Part shown: positions 41,768-50,341 of the stretch, piece by piece
How positions within the stretch are numbered: the stretch's first letter is position 1
Layout of the letters: each line of letters opens with the position of its first letter
Assembly: GCA_944321505.1 (NCBI GenBank)
Contig: CALULN010000003.1
Coordinates: forward strand, 62,001 to 126,000
From: Candidatus Methanomethylophilaceae archaeon
Lineage (GTDB): Archaea > Thermoplasmatota > Thermoplasmata > Methanomassiliicoccales > Methanomethylophilaceae
Direction: 5' to 3'
Length of the DNA stretch: 64,000 nucleotides
The notes under the pieces: generated by a model
Told to the model about the DNA's origin: nothing
What the model saw: only the letters and a program-made list of their open reading frames with translations
Database searches by the model: none
Position numbers and translations under genes: made by a program

Positions 41768-42540
41768 GCTCGGGCGGATTCCTGACGGACAAGGCGTACT
41801 CCGTGTACGAGGGCAGGCTGGAGAAGGAGGTGTCCAAAGGGCCTCTCCCCAAGCACATAGCCATCATCATGGATGGCAACCGCCGCTACGCCGCCGCGTC
41901 CGGCATGGACATCCGCGAGGGCCACATAGCCGGGAAGGACAAGATCAAGGACGTCCTGGACTGGTGCATGAAGCTGGGGGTGAGGAGCCTCACCGTCTAC
42001 GCCTTCTCCACCGAGAACTTCAAGCGCGAGGAGTCGGAGGTCAGCTTCCTGCTGGAGCTCATAGAGCAGTCCCTCACCGAGATGGCCGACGACCCCCGCA
42101 TCCACGAGAATAGGGTGCGCCTCAGGGTGATCGGCGACAGGGACCTGATCCCGGAGAGCATGATAAAGGCCATAGAACGGGCCGAGGACCTGACCAGGGA
42201 TTACGACGGCTACTTCTTCAACATGGCCATCGCCTACGGAGGCAGGCAGGAGATCGTCAGCGCGGTGAAGGAGATCGCCGCCAGGGTCCGCGACGGGGAC
42301 CTGGACGTGGAGGACATCGACGAGACCATGGTCTCCGGCCACCTCTACACATCCGACCAGCCGGACCCCGACCTCATACTGAGGACATCCGGGGAGCTCA
42401 GGCTGTCCAACTTCCTGCTCTGGCAGCTGGCCTATTCCGAGCTGTACTTCGCCGATGTGTACTGGCCCAGTTTCAGATACATTGATTTACTGCGGGCCAT
42501 TCGCTCCTTCCAGCAGCGCGCCAGGCGCTACGGGAAGTGA
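41764..42540 (+). CDS. uppS: Cis-prenyltransferase (UPP/dolichyl-type synthase)
   Basis: Extends allylic diphosphates with cis double bonds to make the lipid carrier for glycosylation, 258 residues. Motifs: IAIIMDGNRRYAAASGM (catalytic Asp), GHIAGKDKIKDVL, TVYAFSTENFKRE, and RTSGELRLSNFLLWQLAYSE near the C-terminus. Overlaps marker 11 by ATGA. Its last bases form the ribosome binding site GGGAAGTGAT of the radical SAM gene. Confidence 0.94.
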   Translation: MSSGGFLTDKAYSVYEGRLEKEVSKGPLPKHIAIIMDGNRRYAAASGMDIREGHIAGKDKIKDVLDWCMKLGVRSLTVYAFSTENFKREESEVSFLLELIEQSLTEMADDPRIHENRVRLRVIGDRDLIPESMIKAIERAEDLTRDYDGYFFNMAIAYGGRQEIVSAVKEIAARVRDGDLDVEDIDETMVSGHLYTSDQPDPDLILRTSGELRLSNFLLWQLAYSELYFADVYWPSFRYIDLLRAIRSFQQRARRYGK

Positions 42541-42541
42541 T
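42532..42541 (+). promoter_or_regulatory. Ribosome binding site before a probable CTG start
   Basis: GGGAAGTGAT, 8 of 10 matching the archaeal anti-SD complement AGGAGGTGAT, overlaps the uppS stop and is followed after three bases by CTG at 42545. Confidence 0.4.
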
Positions 42542-42544
42542 CCC

Positions 42545-44302
42545 CTGTTCGGCACAGACATCGTATTCATACATGCGCCGACCGTCTACGACTTCCGCAA
42601 GAAGCCGATGTTCTACGGTCCCGTCAGCGACGTGGTCCCCTCGTCGCCGGTGTTCGAGATGTACCCCATCGGGTTCATGACCATGTCGTCCCATCTGGAG
42701 GCGGCGGGGTTCAGGACCAGGATAGTGAACCTGGCCGTGCAGATGCTCGACAACCGCAATCTGGACGTCGAGCGCCTGATAGAGAAGCTGGAGGCTAAGG
42801 TATACGCCATCGACCTCCACTGGATGCCCCATTGCCACGGCGCCATCGAGATCGCCAAGATTGTCAAGAAGCACCACCCCGACGCCATCGTCGAGTTCGG
42901 CGGCTTCTCTTCTTCATACTTCTACAAGGATCTCATCGCCAGGCCCTACATCGACATGGTCATGAGGGGGGACTCCACCGAGCTGCCCCACGTGAAGCTC
43001 ATGCAGGTCCTGCAGGACGGAGGGGACCTCTCCGACGTCCCCAACCTGGTCTGGAAGGACCGGGACGGGAGGGTCCGCGAGAATCCCCTGACCAACATCC
43101 CGGACGACCTGGACTGGTGCATGTTCGACTACGGCACCATGATCAAGTGCACCCTCCGCAACATGGACATCAAGGGGGCCCTCCCCTGGCAGGGATGGGA
43201 CAAGCTGCCGCTGACATCGGTGTTCACCGTCCGCGGCTGCTCCTACAACTGCGCGGAGTGCGGAGGCTCCCACGACGCCAACAAGAGGCTGCTCTGCAGG
43301 AACAAACCTGCCTTCCGCAGCCCCGAGAAGCTGGTGGAGGATATGACGATCATCCAGAGCTACCTGGACACCCCGATATTCGTTATCGGCGACCCGCGCC
43401 AGGGCGGATCGGACTACGTGGACCGTCTGACCGCCGCCGCCAGGAGGGAGGGCGTGAAGAACCATGTGGCCTTCGAGATCTTCCAGCCCGGCAACGCCGA
43501 CTTCTTCTCCAAGCTGCAGCACGGGTTCGGGGAGTACTCCATGGAGATCTCCCCCGACTCACACGACGAGATCGTCAGGTTCGCCATGGGAAAGGGCTAT
43601 GACAACGCCTCGATCGACCGCACCCTGACATCGGCCTTCGACAACGGATGCGTCAGGTTCGACGTCTTCTACATGACCGGTCTCCCGGAGCAGACGCCCG
43701 AGTCCGCCATGGACAGCGCCAGGGCCTCCGCGCACCTGTGGAGCCTGGTGGGCAGGGACAAGGGGCTGTTCATCTACAACGCCCCCTTCGCACCCTTCGT
43801 GGATCCCGGGAGCAGGGCCTTCGAGAACCCCGACAAGTGGGGGTACAGGTTCTTCGCCCGCACCCTCGACGAGCACAGGGCCCTGCTGGAGAACCCCTCC
43901 TGGAAGCACGTCCTGTCCTACGAGACCAAGTGGATGACCAGGGACCAGATAGCCGAGGTCTCCTACGACGCGGCCCTGGAGCTGGCGAGGTGCGAGTTCG
44001 AGGCCGGGCGCATAGACAGGGACGCCTATGACACCAGGGTGGAGCGCACCGGCATAGCCAGGGGCCTGCTCCACAGGCTGGACGACATCCTGGCCGTCAG
44101 GGACGAGGCGGAGCGCACCCGCAGGCTTTGGGACATAAAGGAGGAGGGGGAGCGCATGATGGCCTCCACCGTCTGCAACAAGAAGGACCTCGACTGGGAT
44201 GCCGGGTCCATATGGTCCAATGCGCCCAGGGTGGTCACCGGGCTGCTGAAGTCCTCCTGGCCCTTCAACCGCGGGAAGCGCAGGGCCCAGCAGTCCCTCT
44301 GA
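42545..44302 (+). CDS. B12-binding-type radical SAM protein
   Basis: Radical SAM enzyme of about 585 residues with an N-terminal cobalamin-binding-type domain. The cluster motif is RGCSYNCAECGG (CxxxCxxC), about residue 230. The N-terminus DIVFIHAPTVYDFRKKPMFY resembles the Ta0216-like group. Its reaction is unknown. No ATG or GTG in frame lies upstream of the conserved N-terminus after the uppS stop, so CTG at 42545 is the best start, supported by GGGAAGTGAT three bases before it. An ATG near 42608 would remove about 21 conserved residues. Ends one base before the convergent proC stop. Confidence 0.78.
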   Translation: MFGTDIVFIHAPTVYDFRKKPMFYGPVSDVVPSSPVFEMYPIGFMTMSSHLEAAGFRTRIVNLAVQMLDNRNLDVERLIEKLEAKVYAIDLHWMPHCHGAIEIAKIVKKHHPDAIVEFGGFSSSYFYKDLIARPYIDMVMRGDSTELPHVKLMQVLQDGGDLSDVPNLVWKDRDGRVRENPLTNIPDDLDWCMFDYGTMIKCTLRNMDIKGALPWQGWDKLPLTSVFTVRGCSYNCAECGGSHDANKRLLCRNKPAFRSPEKLVEDMTIIQSYLDTPIFVIGDPRQGGSDYVDRLTAAARREGVKNHVAFEIFQPGNADFFSKLQHGFGEYSMEISPDSHDEIVRFAMGKGYDNASIDRTLTSAFDNGCVRFDVFYMTGLPEQTPESAMDSARASAHLWSLVGRDKGLFIYNAPFAPFVDPGSRAFENPDKWGYRFFARTLDEHRALLENPSWKHVLSYETKWMTRDQIAEVSYDAALELARCEFEAGRIDRDAYDTRVERTGIARGLLHRLDDILAVRDEAERTRRLWDIKEEGERMMASTVCNKKDLDWDAGSIWSNAPRVVTGLLKSSWPFNRGKRRAQQSL

Positions 44303-44303
44303 T

Positions 44304-45107
44304 TCAGCTGCCCAGTTCCCTGTTCCTCTCGGTGCAGGCTTTGACAGCCTCCGCCAGCGCGGACCTGAAGGAGTATGCCTCCAGGACCTCGACGCCCTCT
44401 ATGGTGCTGCCGCCGGGGGAGCATACCCCGTCCTTCAGGACGGCGGGGTGCTGCCCGGATTCGAGGACCGTCTTCGCCGAACCCAGCATCGCCTGGGCCG
44501 CCAGCATTATGGACTTGTCCCTGGGGAGCCCCATGCGGACGCCGCCGTCCGCGATGGCGTCGATCGCCATGAACATGAAAGCGGGGGCGCAACCGACGAT
44601 GGAGGAGACGGCATCCATGTCCTTCTCCCTGAATTCGAAGCAGAGCCCCACGGCGTCGAGGACCACACGGGCCTTCGCCACGTCCTCGTCGGTCATGCCC
44701 TCGGACCTGCAGAAACCGGTGGCACTGGCCGAGACGGTGCTGCATATGTTGGGCATCACCCTGAGTATCTTTGCGTCTGGCACATAGGATCTGAGGCTGT
44801 CGGTGGTGACGCCTGCCGCTATGCTGACCAGGATCTTGGAGGGTCCAAGCCCCAGGTCGCCGCCGGAGAACACCTCGGGGATCTGCCCGGGCTTGACGGC
44901 GAGGAACACCACATCCGCCTCGGAGGCCACCTCGCGGGGGTCCTCGACGACCCTGATTCCCAGCTCCCTGGCCGCCCGCTCCCTTGAGTCAGCGTGCACG
45001 TTGCTGGCGATTATGTCCTCGGGGGCGAGGGCGCCGCTCGATATAGCACCGCGGATCATGGCGGATGCCATCCTGCCGGTGCCGATGAACCCTGCTTTGG
45101 CGGTCAT
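44304..45107 (-). CDS. proC: Pyrroline-5-carboxylate reductase
   Basis: Last step of proline synthesis, 267 residues. The NAD(P)-binding motif AGFIGTGRMASAM opens the protein. VFLAVKPGQ, SIAAGVTTDSLRSY, RVMPNICSTVSASATGF and the C-terminal CSPGGSTIEGVEVLE are family motifs. proA and proB lie near the other end of the window (62345 onward), so the pathway is split into two loci. TATA-like element about 26 bases upstream. Its 3' end almost touches the radical SAM gene. Confidence 0.95.
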   Translation of the reverse strand: MTAKAGFIGTGRMASAMIRGAISSGALAPEDIIASNVHADSRERAARELGIRVVEDPREVASEADVVFLAVKPGQIPEVFSGGDLGLGPSKILVSIAAGVTTDSLRSYVPDAKILRVMPNICSTVSASATGFCRSEGMTDEDVAKARVVLDAVGLCFEFREKDMDAVSSIVGCAPAFMFMAIDAIADGGVRMGLPRDKSIMLAAQAMLGSAKTVLESGQHPAVLKDGVCSPGGSTIEGVEVLEAYSFRSALAEAVKACTERNRELGS

Positions 45108-45132
45108 GTGATCGCCCCGCCATCGAGTACGG

Positions 45133-45144
45133 AGTTAAAAGGGT
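45133..45144 (-). promoter_or_regulatory. TATA-like element for proC
   Basis: AACCCTTTTAAC on the minus strand, about 26-37 bases before the proC ATG. It suggests a short or absent leader. Confidence 0.35.
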
Positions 45145-45190
45145 TGCCTAAATCGCGTTCCGGTGTCTGGCTCTTCTCGGGCGCCTTCCC

Positions 45191-45226
45191 TATTTTATAA
45201 CTAATGCGCCCACAACCCTTTAATAC
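45191..45226 (+). promoter_or_regulatory. Two TATA-like elements before the fpo operon
   Basis: TATTTTATAA at 45191-45200 and TTTAATAC at 45219-45226 precede fpoA. The first predicts a leader of about 25 bases, the second a leaderless start. Both could be used. Confidence 0.5.
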
Positions 45227-45248
45227 GCACAACCCATCCACGCGCCCA

Positions 45249-45611
45249 ATGTCACTAGTTGTGAGTTACATACCTCTGGTGGTGCTGGGAGTGTTGGCTC
45301 TCGGCTTCGCACCCGCGGCATGGCTTGTATCTAGGCTCCTCAGGCCGAGTAAGCCTTCCCAGTGGCAGGACATGACCTACGAGTGCGGTTCGGAGCCGAT
45401 AGGTGTGGCTCGCGTCCAGTTCAGATTCCAGTACTACGCGTTCGGAATCATCTTCGTCGTTTTCGATCTGGTCGCTACATTCCTGATGCTCTGGGCCGTC
45501 GCTTATTCCGATCTCAGCACGACGGCGACGCTGTTCGTGCTCGGATTCCTGGCCATGCTCCTGCTCGGAGTGGCTTACGCACTGAAGAAGGAGGAATCCA
45601 TATGGATATGA
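45249..45611 (+). CDS. fpoA: Fpo complex subunit A
   Basis: Membrane subunit homologous to NuoA, 120 residues. Three hydrophobic segments (about 9-29, 60-83 and 90-112) flank the cytoplasmic loop. The NuoA hallmark YECGSEPIGVARVQFRFQYY is present. ATG at 45249 chosen; an upstream in-frame ATG would translate through the promoter. First of twelve closely spaced fpo genes. Overlaps fpoB by 10 bases. Confidence 0.95.
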   Translation: MSLVVSYIPLVVLGVLALGFAPAAWLVSRLLRPSKPSQWQDMTYECGSEPIGVARVQFRFQYYAFGIIFVVFDLVATFLMLWAVAYSDLSTTATLFVLGFLAMLLLGVAYALKKEESIWI

Positions 45612-46165
45612 GCCTGTACCCGCACGCCGTAGCAATGAGCGCCGACGAGTTCATGTCCTGGTCGTCCGCCATGATCAACGAGATGTTGTCTGCGGGGACC
45701 AAGAGGACCGTCGACAAGCTGACCGGACCCGTCTGGGCCTGGGCCATGAGGAACTCCATGCACCCTCTGCACTTCGGACTGGCATGCTGCGCCATCGAGA
45801 TGGCGGCCGCTTCCGACACCAGGTACGATGCGGAGCGTGTGGGGATGATCTACCGTTCCTCCCCCAGGCAGACCGACATCCTGCTGATCAACGGATGGAT
45901 CTCCAAGAAGCTCCGCCCGGACATCAGGCGTCTCTACGAGCAGATCCCCGCTCCCAAGTGGGTGGTCGCCATGGGAGAGTGCGCCATCTCCGGCGGACCC
46001 TGGTACGACTCCTACAACATCGTGCAGGGCCTGGACCAGATCGTCCCGGTGGACGTCTACATACCCGGATGCCCGATCAAGCCCGATGCGATGATCGACG
46101 GGTTCATGCTGCTGCAGAAGAAGATCGACGCCTACTTCAGAAGAGGCGTATTCATGACGGATTGA
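45602..46165 (+). CDS. fpoB: Fpo complex subunit B (N2 cluster)
   Basis: Peripheral subunit homologous to NuoB, 187 residues, carrying the terminal [4Fe-4S] cluster that passes electrons to the membrane carrier. Ligand motifs: LACCAIEM, GECAISGG and PGCPIKPDA. ATG at 45602 has AGGAGG seven bases upstream. An ATG at 45608 (ATGA overlap with fpoA) is an alternative. Confidence 0.96.
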   Translation: MDMSLYPHAVAMSADEFMSWSSAMINEMLSAGTKRTVDKLTGPVWAWAMRNSMHPLHFGLACCAIEMAAASDTRYDAERVGMIYRSSPRQTDILLINGWISKKLRPDIRRLYEQIPAPKWVVAMGECAISGGPWYDSYNIVQGLDQIVPVDVYIPGCPIKPDAMIDGFMLLQKKIDAYFRRGVFMTD

Positions 46166-46169
46166 TATC

Positions 46170-46673
46170 ATGAGCGAAGACGCGAACATCATAGAGAAGC
46201 CGTCCCGCGACGATATCGTCTCCCTCGTCAAGGCCGAGTTCGGCGGCAAGGTGGAGTTCATCGAGTCGACCAAGAAGAACATCAAGGCCATCAACGAGGG
46301 CAGGAGGCTGTTCATGAAGGCGGACAGGGAGGTCCTCCACGACCTCGCCAAGTACCTTCACGACAAGCTCAACTTCGAGCAGGCCTCGTCCGTCGCCGGG
46401 GTGGACTGGGTCGACCACATGCAGGTCGTCTACCACCTGACCAACTACTGCACGTCCATGGTGGTCGAGATCACCGTGGACATTCCCAACGACGACCTCC
46501 ATATCGCCTCCGTCTCCGACATCTGGGAGGGGGCGAACTGGCACGAGAGGGAGACCTACGAGCTCTTCGGAATCGTCTTCGACGGCCACCCCAAGCTGGA
46601 GAGGCTGCTGACGCCCAAGAGCTACGAGTTCTTCCCCTTCAGGAAGTCATACAAACTCAGGGGGCAGGAGTGA
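46170..46673 (+). CDS. fpoC: Fpo complex subunit C
   Basis: Homologue of NuoC (30 kDa subunit), 167 residues. The conserved C-terminal segment reads ANWHERETYELFGIVFDGHP and RKSYKLRG. The N-terminal 60 residues are variable, as in the family. The stop overlaps the fpoD ATG (TGATG). Confidence 0.94.
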   Translation: MSEDANIIEKPSRDDIVSLVKAEFGGKVEFIESTKKNIKAINEGRRLFMKADREVLHDLAKYLHDKLNFEQASSVAGVDWVDHMQVVYHLTNYCTSMVVEITVDIPNDDLHIASVSDIWEGANWHERETYELFGIVFDGHPKLERLLTPKSYEFFPFRKSYKLRGQE

Positions 46674-47788
46674 TGGCTGAAGAGAAGATGAATTCTGACA
46701 AGATGTGGGTCACCATGGGTCCCCAGCACCCCTTCTCCCACGGCCTCTGGACCCTGAGGGTCGAGGTCGACGGTGAGATCATCACGGATGCCGAGCCCGA
46801 GGTCGGATACCTTCACCGCGGATGGGAGAAGGAATGCGAGAACAGGACCTACAACAAGATCATCCCCATGGCGGACCGTCTCTGCTACTCCGCATCCATG
46901 ACATGGTCCCACCTGTTCTGCAAGGTGGCGGAGGAGGCCCTGGACATCGAGGTCCCCGAGAGGGCCCAGTACCTGCGTGTCGTGGCCGACGAGATCTGCC
47001 GCATACAGTCCCACCTGATGTGGCTGGCCGCGGTCGGTACCGACGTGGGCAACCTGACTATCTTCCTGTGGGCGCTGAGGGAGAGGGAGTTCATGCTCGA
47101 CCTCAACGTCAGGCTGTGCGGGCAGAGACTCACAACTAACTATCCCCGCATAGGCGGTGTCAGGAACGACATGCCCTACTACTTCGAGAGGGACTGCATG
47201 AGGGCCATCGAGAGGTTCGAGAAGTCCCTCTGGGACATCATCAGGCTCACTGACGATTCGTCCATCTTCGTGGGAAGGATGAAGGGCATCGGGTACATCA
47301 CCCGCAAGGATGTCGCCAACTACGGCATCACCGGCCCCGCCATGAGGGGCTGCGGAGTGGACTATGATATCCGCCGCGACGACCCCTACGACGCCTACGG
47401 AGAGATGGAGTTCGAGGTGCCCGTCCTCAAGGAGGGAGACGCCTACTCCAGGTACATGGTGAGGATCGAGGAGATGTTCCAATCCTGCGAGATCATCAGG
47501 CAGGCTATGAAGAAGCTGGAGTCCATCCCCAAGAACGCCCCCTACAGGCTGAAGGTCCCCAAGTGCATCCCCGAGGGCACGCACATGGCCAGGATCGAGG
47601 ACCCCCGCGGTGAGGGACTCATGTACCTGGTCTCCGACGGCACCGAGAGCCCCTACAGGCTCAAGGTCCGCAGCCCCGTGTTCGTGAACGTTTCCGCATC
47701 CAAGCACATGGTCCAGGGTGTCAGGATCGCCGATATCCCGGCGATCATGGCCATGATCGACATGTGCCTCGGAGAGACCGACAGGTGA
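46673..47788 (+). CDS. fpoD: Fpo complex subunit D
   Basis: NuoD (49 kDa) homologue, 371 residues, forming with FpoB the pocket for the membrane electron carrier, methanophenazine in better-known Fpo complexes. Motifs: MGPQHPFSHGLW, VGYLHRGWEKECENRTYNK, GVRNDMPYYF and the C-terminal SPVFVNVSA through DMCLGETDR. ATG at 46673 overlaps the fpoC stop; a GTG three bases earlier is less likely. Confidence 0.96.
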   Translation: MAEEKMNSDKMWVTMGPQHPFSHGLWTLRVEVDGEIITDAEPEVGYLHRGWEKECENRTYNKIIPMADRLCYSASMTWSHLFCKVAEEALDIEVPERAQYLRVVADEICRIQSHLMWLAAVGTDVGNLTIFLWALREREFMLDLNVRLCGQRLTTNYPRIGGVRNDMPYYFERDCMRAIERFEKSLWDIIRLTDDSSIFVGRMKGIGYITRKDVANYGITGPAMRGCGVDYDIRRDDPYDAYGEMEFEVPVLKEGDAYSRYMVRIEEMFQSCEIIRQAMKKLESIPKNAPYRLKVPKCIPEGTHMARIEDPRGEGLMYLVSDGTESPYRLKVRSPVFVNVSASKHMVQGVRIADIPAIMAMIDMCLGETDR

Positions 47789-47794
47789 TGAGAG

Positions 47795-48976
47795 ATGGCT
47801 TACGAGAGTATTACCAACTTCATCGTGAACAGGGGATACGAGGATCTCATCGCCATGTCCCCCTACGAGGTCTACAACCTCCCCTACGACATCGCCGTGA
47901 AGATCTGGGAGTCCCTGGGCGGGCTCATCGCCTGGCTCATCAACCTCATATTCCCGAACAACGGCGTATCGCAGTGGCTGATCTCCGACCCCGTCACCAA
48001 CGGCTTCGCCATCATCCTGATGGTGATCGTCATCTTCGCCGTGAGCTTCGTGTTCTGTCTGCTCATGCTGTGGGAGGAGCGTAAGGTCCTCGGCAGGATG
48101 ATGGACAGGCGCGGTACCATGGTGGGTCTGAAGGGTTTCCTGCAGTGCCTCGGTGACGGTCTGAAGACCTTCATGAAGGAGAACGTGGTCCCCAAGGCCA
48201 TCGACAAGAAGATCTACTGGTGGGGCCTGTCCCTGGTCATCGGCACCTCCGTGCTGCTGGCCTGCATGGTGCCCCTCTCCAACAGGTGGTTCATCGTCGA
48301 CTACCAGGCCGGACTGCTCATCATATTCGCCCTGTTCGCGCTGGCACCCTTCCTCATCCTGTGTGCCGGCTGGGCTCAGAACAACAAATACTCCCTGATA
48401 GGAGGACTCCGTGCCGCGGAGCTGATGATATCCTACGAGATACCCATGCTCATCCTGCTGGCCGGAACCGTCCTGATGGCCGGGAGCTTCAACATCAACG
48501 ACATCGTGGCTTACCAGGAGGAGCACATCTGGTTCGTCATCCCGCAGATCATCGGTTTCTTCACCTGCATCGTCTGCGCGGTGGCCGAATCCGAGCGTGT
48601 CCCCTTCGACCTGTCCGAGGCAGAGGCCGAGCTGGTCGAGGGATGGCAGACCGAGTACGCCGGAATGAAGTGGGGTCTCATCATGCTGGGAGACTACTTC
48701 AGAGGCTACGTCGCCTGCGCTCTCGTGGTCTTCATGTACCTGGGCGGCTGGTCCCTGCCGGTCATCGGCGGAGAGGACTGGTACCTCCAGTACTTCCCCG
48801 AGATCGTGTTCCTGCTGAAGGTCGCGCTGGTGTTCTTCATCTTCGTCCTCGCCAGGGCAGCCCTGCCCCGTGTCAGGACGGACCAGATCCTCAATGTGGG
48901 ATGGAAGGCGCTCATGCCGCTGTCTGTGATCAACCTGGCTATCGTGATCCTCCTGAAGGTCACGGGGGTGATGTGA
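47795..48976 (+). CDS. fpoH: Fpo complex subunit H
   Basis: NuoH homologue, 393 residues, anchoring the peripheral arm and lining the carrier channel. Eight or more hydrophobic segments. Conserved loops EERKVLGRMMDRRG, YSLIGGLRAAELMISYEIPM, AESERVPFDLSEAEAELVEG and ARAALPRVRTDQILNVGWK are clear. The N-terminus has an extra amphipathic stretch of about 35 residues before the first membrane segment. Confidence 0.96.
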   Translation: MAYESITNFIVNRGYEDLIAMSPYEVYNLPYDIAVKIWESLGGLIAWLINLIFPNNGVSQWLISDPVTNGFAIILMVIVIFAVSFVFCLLMLWEERKVLGRMMDRRGTMVGLKGFLQCLGDGLKTFMKENVVPKAIDKKIYWWGLSLVIGTSVLLACMVPLSNRWFIVDYQAGLLIIFALFALAPFLILCAGWAQNNKYSLIGGLRAAELMISYEIPMLILLAGTVLMAGSFNINDIVAYQEEHIWFVIPQIIGFFTCIVCAVAESERVPFDLSEAEAELVEGWQTEYAGMKWGLIMLGDYFRGYVACALVVFMYLGGWSLPVIGGEDWYLQYFPEIVFLLKVALVFFIFVLARAALPRVRTDQILNVGWKALMPLSVINLAIVILLKVTGVM

Positions 48977-48977
48977 A

Positions 48978-49718
48978 ATGCCTATGAAATACCTGGACAA
49001 ATACCCCAAGAAATTCAAGGGGACCGGCGTCATCGCGCCGCTGGGAAAGGTCCTGAGGCACTTCTTCACCAAGACAGTCCCCCACAGGCCGGTCACCATC
49101 CTCTACCCCTACGAGAAGGAGTGGGTGCCGGACAACTACCGCGGACGCCCCGGACTCCGCTTCGACAGGTGCCTCGGTTGCGGCATCTGCGAGAGGGTCT
49201 GCCCCACCACCTGCATCGAGCTGGTGGATGTGGCCGACGACGAGGGCAAGATGGTGAAGAGGCCCCAGGTGAACCTCGGAAGGTGCATGATGTGCGGATA
49301 CTGCGCAGAGTACTGCCCCGTGGACGCCATGACCACCACCACCGACTACGAGCTGGCGGAGTTCACCAGGCAGGACCTGATCTACGACCCCCGCAGGCTG
49401 AACTTCGAGTACACCACCGACATGATGGAGGTGCACATCGAGGAGCACCTGATGTCGAACATCGCGAAGGGCATCACCGACCAGCCCACGGCGTTCTACA
49501 AGACGGACCGCCCGGTCCTGGAGGACAGCAAGTGCATAAGCTGCTCCAAGTGCGCCAAGGTCTGCCCCGTGAACGCCATCGAGATGATCGTGGTGGGTCA
49601 GAACGACAAAGGCAAGGATATCAAGCGTCCGAAGATCGACGACAAGGTGTGCATCTCCTGCGCCAACTGCGTCATCGATTGCCCCAAGGACGCTCTGAAG
49701 ATGAACGAGGTGCTTTGA
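48978..49718 (+). CDS. fpoI: Fpo complex subunit I with four [4Fe-4S] motifs
   Basis: NuoI homologue of 246 residues. The usual two clusters are C65/C68/C71/C75 (CLGCGICERVCP) and C103/C106/C109/C113 (CMMCGYCAEYCP). A C-terminal extension adds C186/C189/C192/C196 (CISCSKCAKVCP) and C225/C228/C231/C235 (CISCANCVIDCP). FpoI/NuoI normally carries only two clusters. With fpoF absent, the extra ferredoxin-like domain could be the electron entry point for reduced ferredoxin or another donor (inference). Positioned exactly between fpoH and fpoJ. Confidence 0.95.
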   Translation: MPMKYLDKYPKKFKGTGVIAPLGKVLRHFFTKTVPHRPVTILYPYEKEWVPDNYRGRPGLRFDRCLGCGICERVCPTTCIELVDVADDEGKMVKRPQVNLGRCMMCGYCAEYCPVDAMTTTTDYELAEFTRQDLIYDPRRLNFEYTTDMMEVHIEEHLMSNIAKGITDQPTAFYKTDRPVLEDSKCISCSKCAKVCPVNAIEMIVVGQNDKGKDIKRPKIDDKVCISCANCVIDCPKDALKMNEVL

Positions 49719-49719
49719 T

Positions 49720-50052
49720 ATGGTAGACATAGGAGCTGCTGTCAACTCGGCCATCTCCTGGCTCGGAGATGCGGTGGACGCCGTCCTGAATAACATGGAC
49801 GCGGTCGCATTCGTCATCCTGGCCGTCATAGCCATACTGGCGGCGCTGAAGGTCGTGACCTCCAAGGAGATCATGCACAGCGCGTTCTACCTCGCGCTGG
49901 TCTTCACCTGCGTCGCCGTCACCTACTACTTCCTCAACGCGGAGCTGGTGGGTGTCGTGCAGATGATGGTCTACGTCGGAGCGATCACCATCCTCTTCGC
50001 GTTCAGCATCATGCTGACCAGGAGGACCATCGTCGGAGAGGAGGATGACTGA
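49720..50052 (+). CDS. fpoJ: Fpo complex subunit J, N-terminal part
   Basis: Membrane subunit of 110 residues matching the N-terminal half of NuoJ. Three hydrophobic segments (about 27-45, 52-72 and 80-100). HSAFYLALVFTCVAVTYYFL and VVQMMVYVGAITILFAFSIM are the conserved NuoJ segments. The second half is encoded by the next gene, the split-J layout known in Fpo operons. Confidence 0.92.
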   Translation: MVDIGAAVNSAISWLGDAVDAVLNNMDAVAFVILAVIAILAALKVVTSKEIMHSAFYLALVFTCVAVTYYFLNAELVGVVQMMVYVGAITILFAFSIMLTRRTIVGEEDD

Positions 50053-50341
50053 GATGAACAGAAAGATTGGAGCAGTGCTCGGAATCGCGGTCGTCCTCGT
50101 GTTCGGCGCGATAATAGTGAGCACTGACTGGAACGGATTCGGCCCCGACTACGCCGACACCGTGCCCGACGACGGCATCGCATTCCACCCCGAGGAGGGA
50201 GGCGAGCTCTCCGACAACAGCCTGAACTTCCAGCTGTTCGAGGAGTACTACGGGGTCTTCCTCATACTGGGCGTGCTGATGTTCGGTGCCATGATCGCCG
50301 GTGTGTGCATCTCGAGAGAAGAGGAGGATGATGAGGAATGA
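50045..50341 (+). CDS. fpoJ2: Fpo complex subunit J, C-terminal part
   Basis: Membrane protein of 98 residues with two hydrophobic segments (about 8-26 and 70-90) around a charged loop, corresponding to the C-terminal portion of NuoJ. The identification leans on gene order and layout. Starts at ATG 50045 (overlapping fpoJ) or 50054 (MNRKIG), both with GGAG nearby. Ends in an acidic tail and overlaps fpoK by ATGA. Confidence 0.8.
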   Translation: MTEMNRKIGAVLGIAVVLVFGAIIVSTDWNGFGPDYADTVPDDGIAFHPEEGGELSDNSLNFQLFEEYYGVFLILGVLMFGAMIAGVCISREEEDDEE

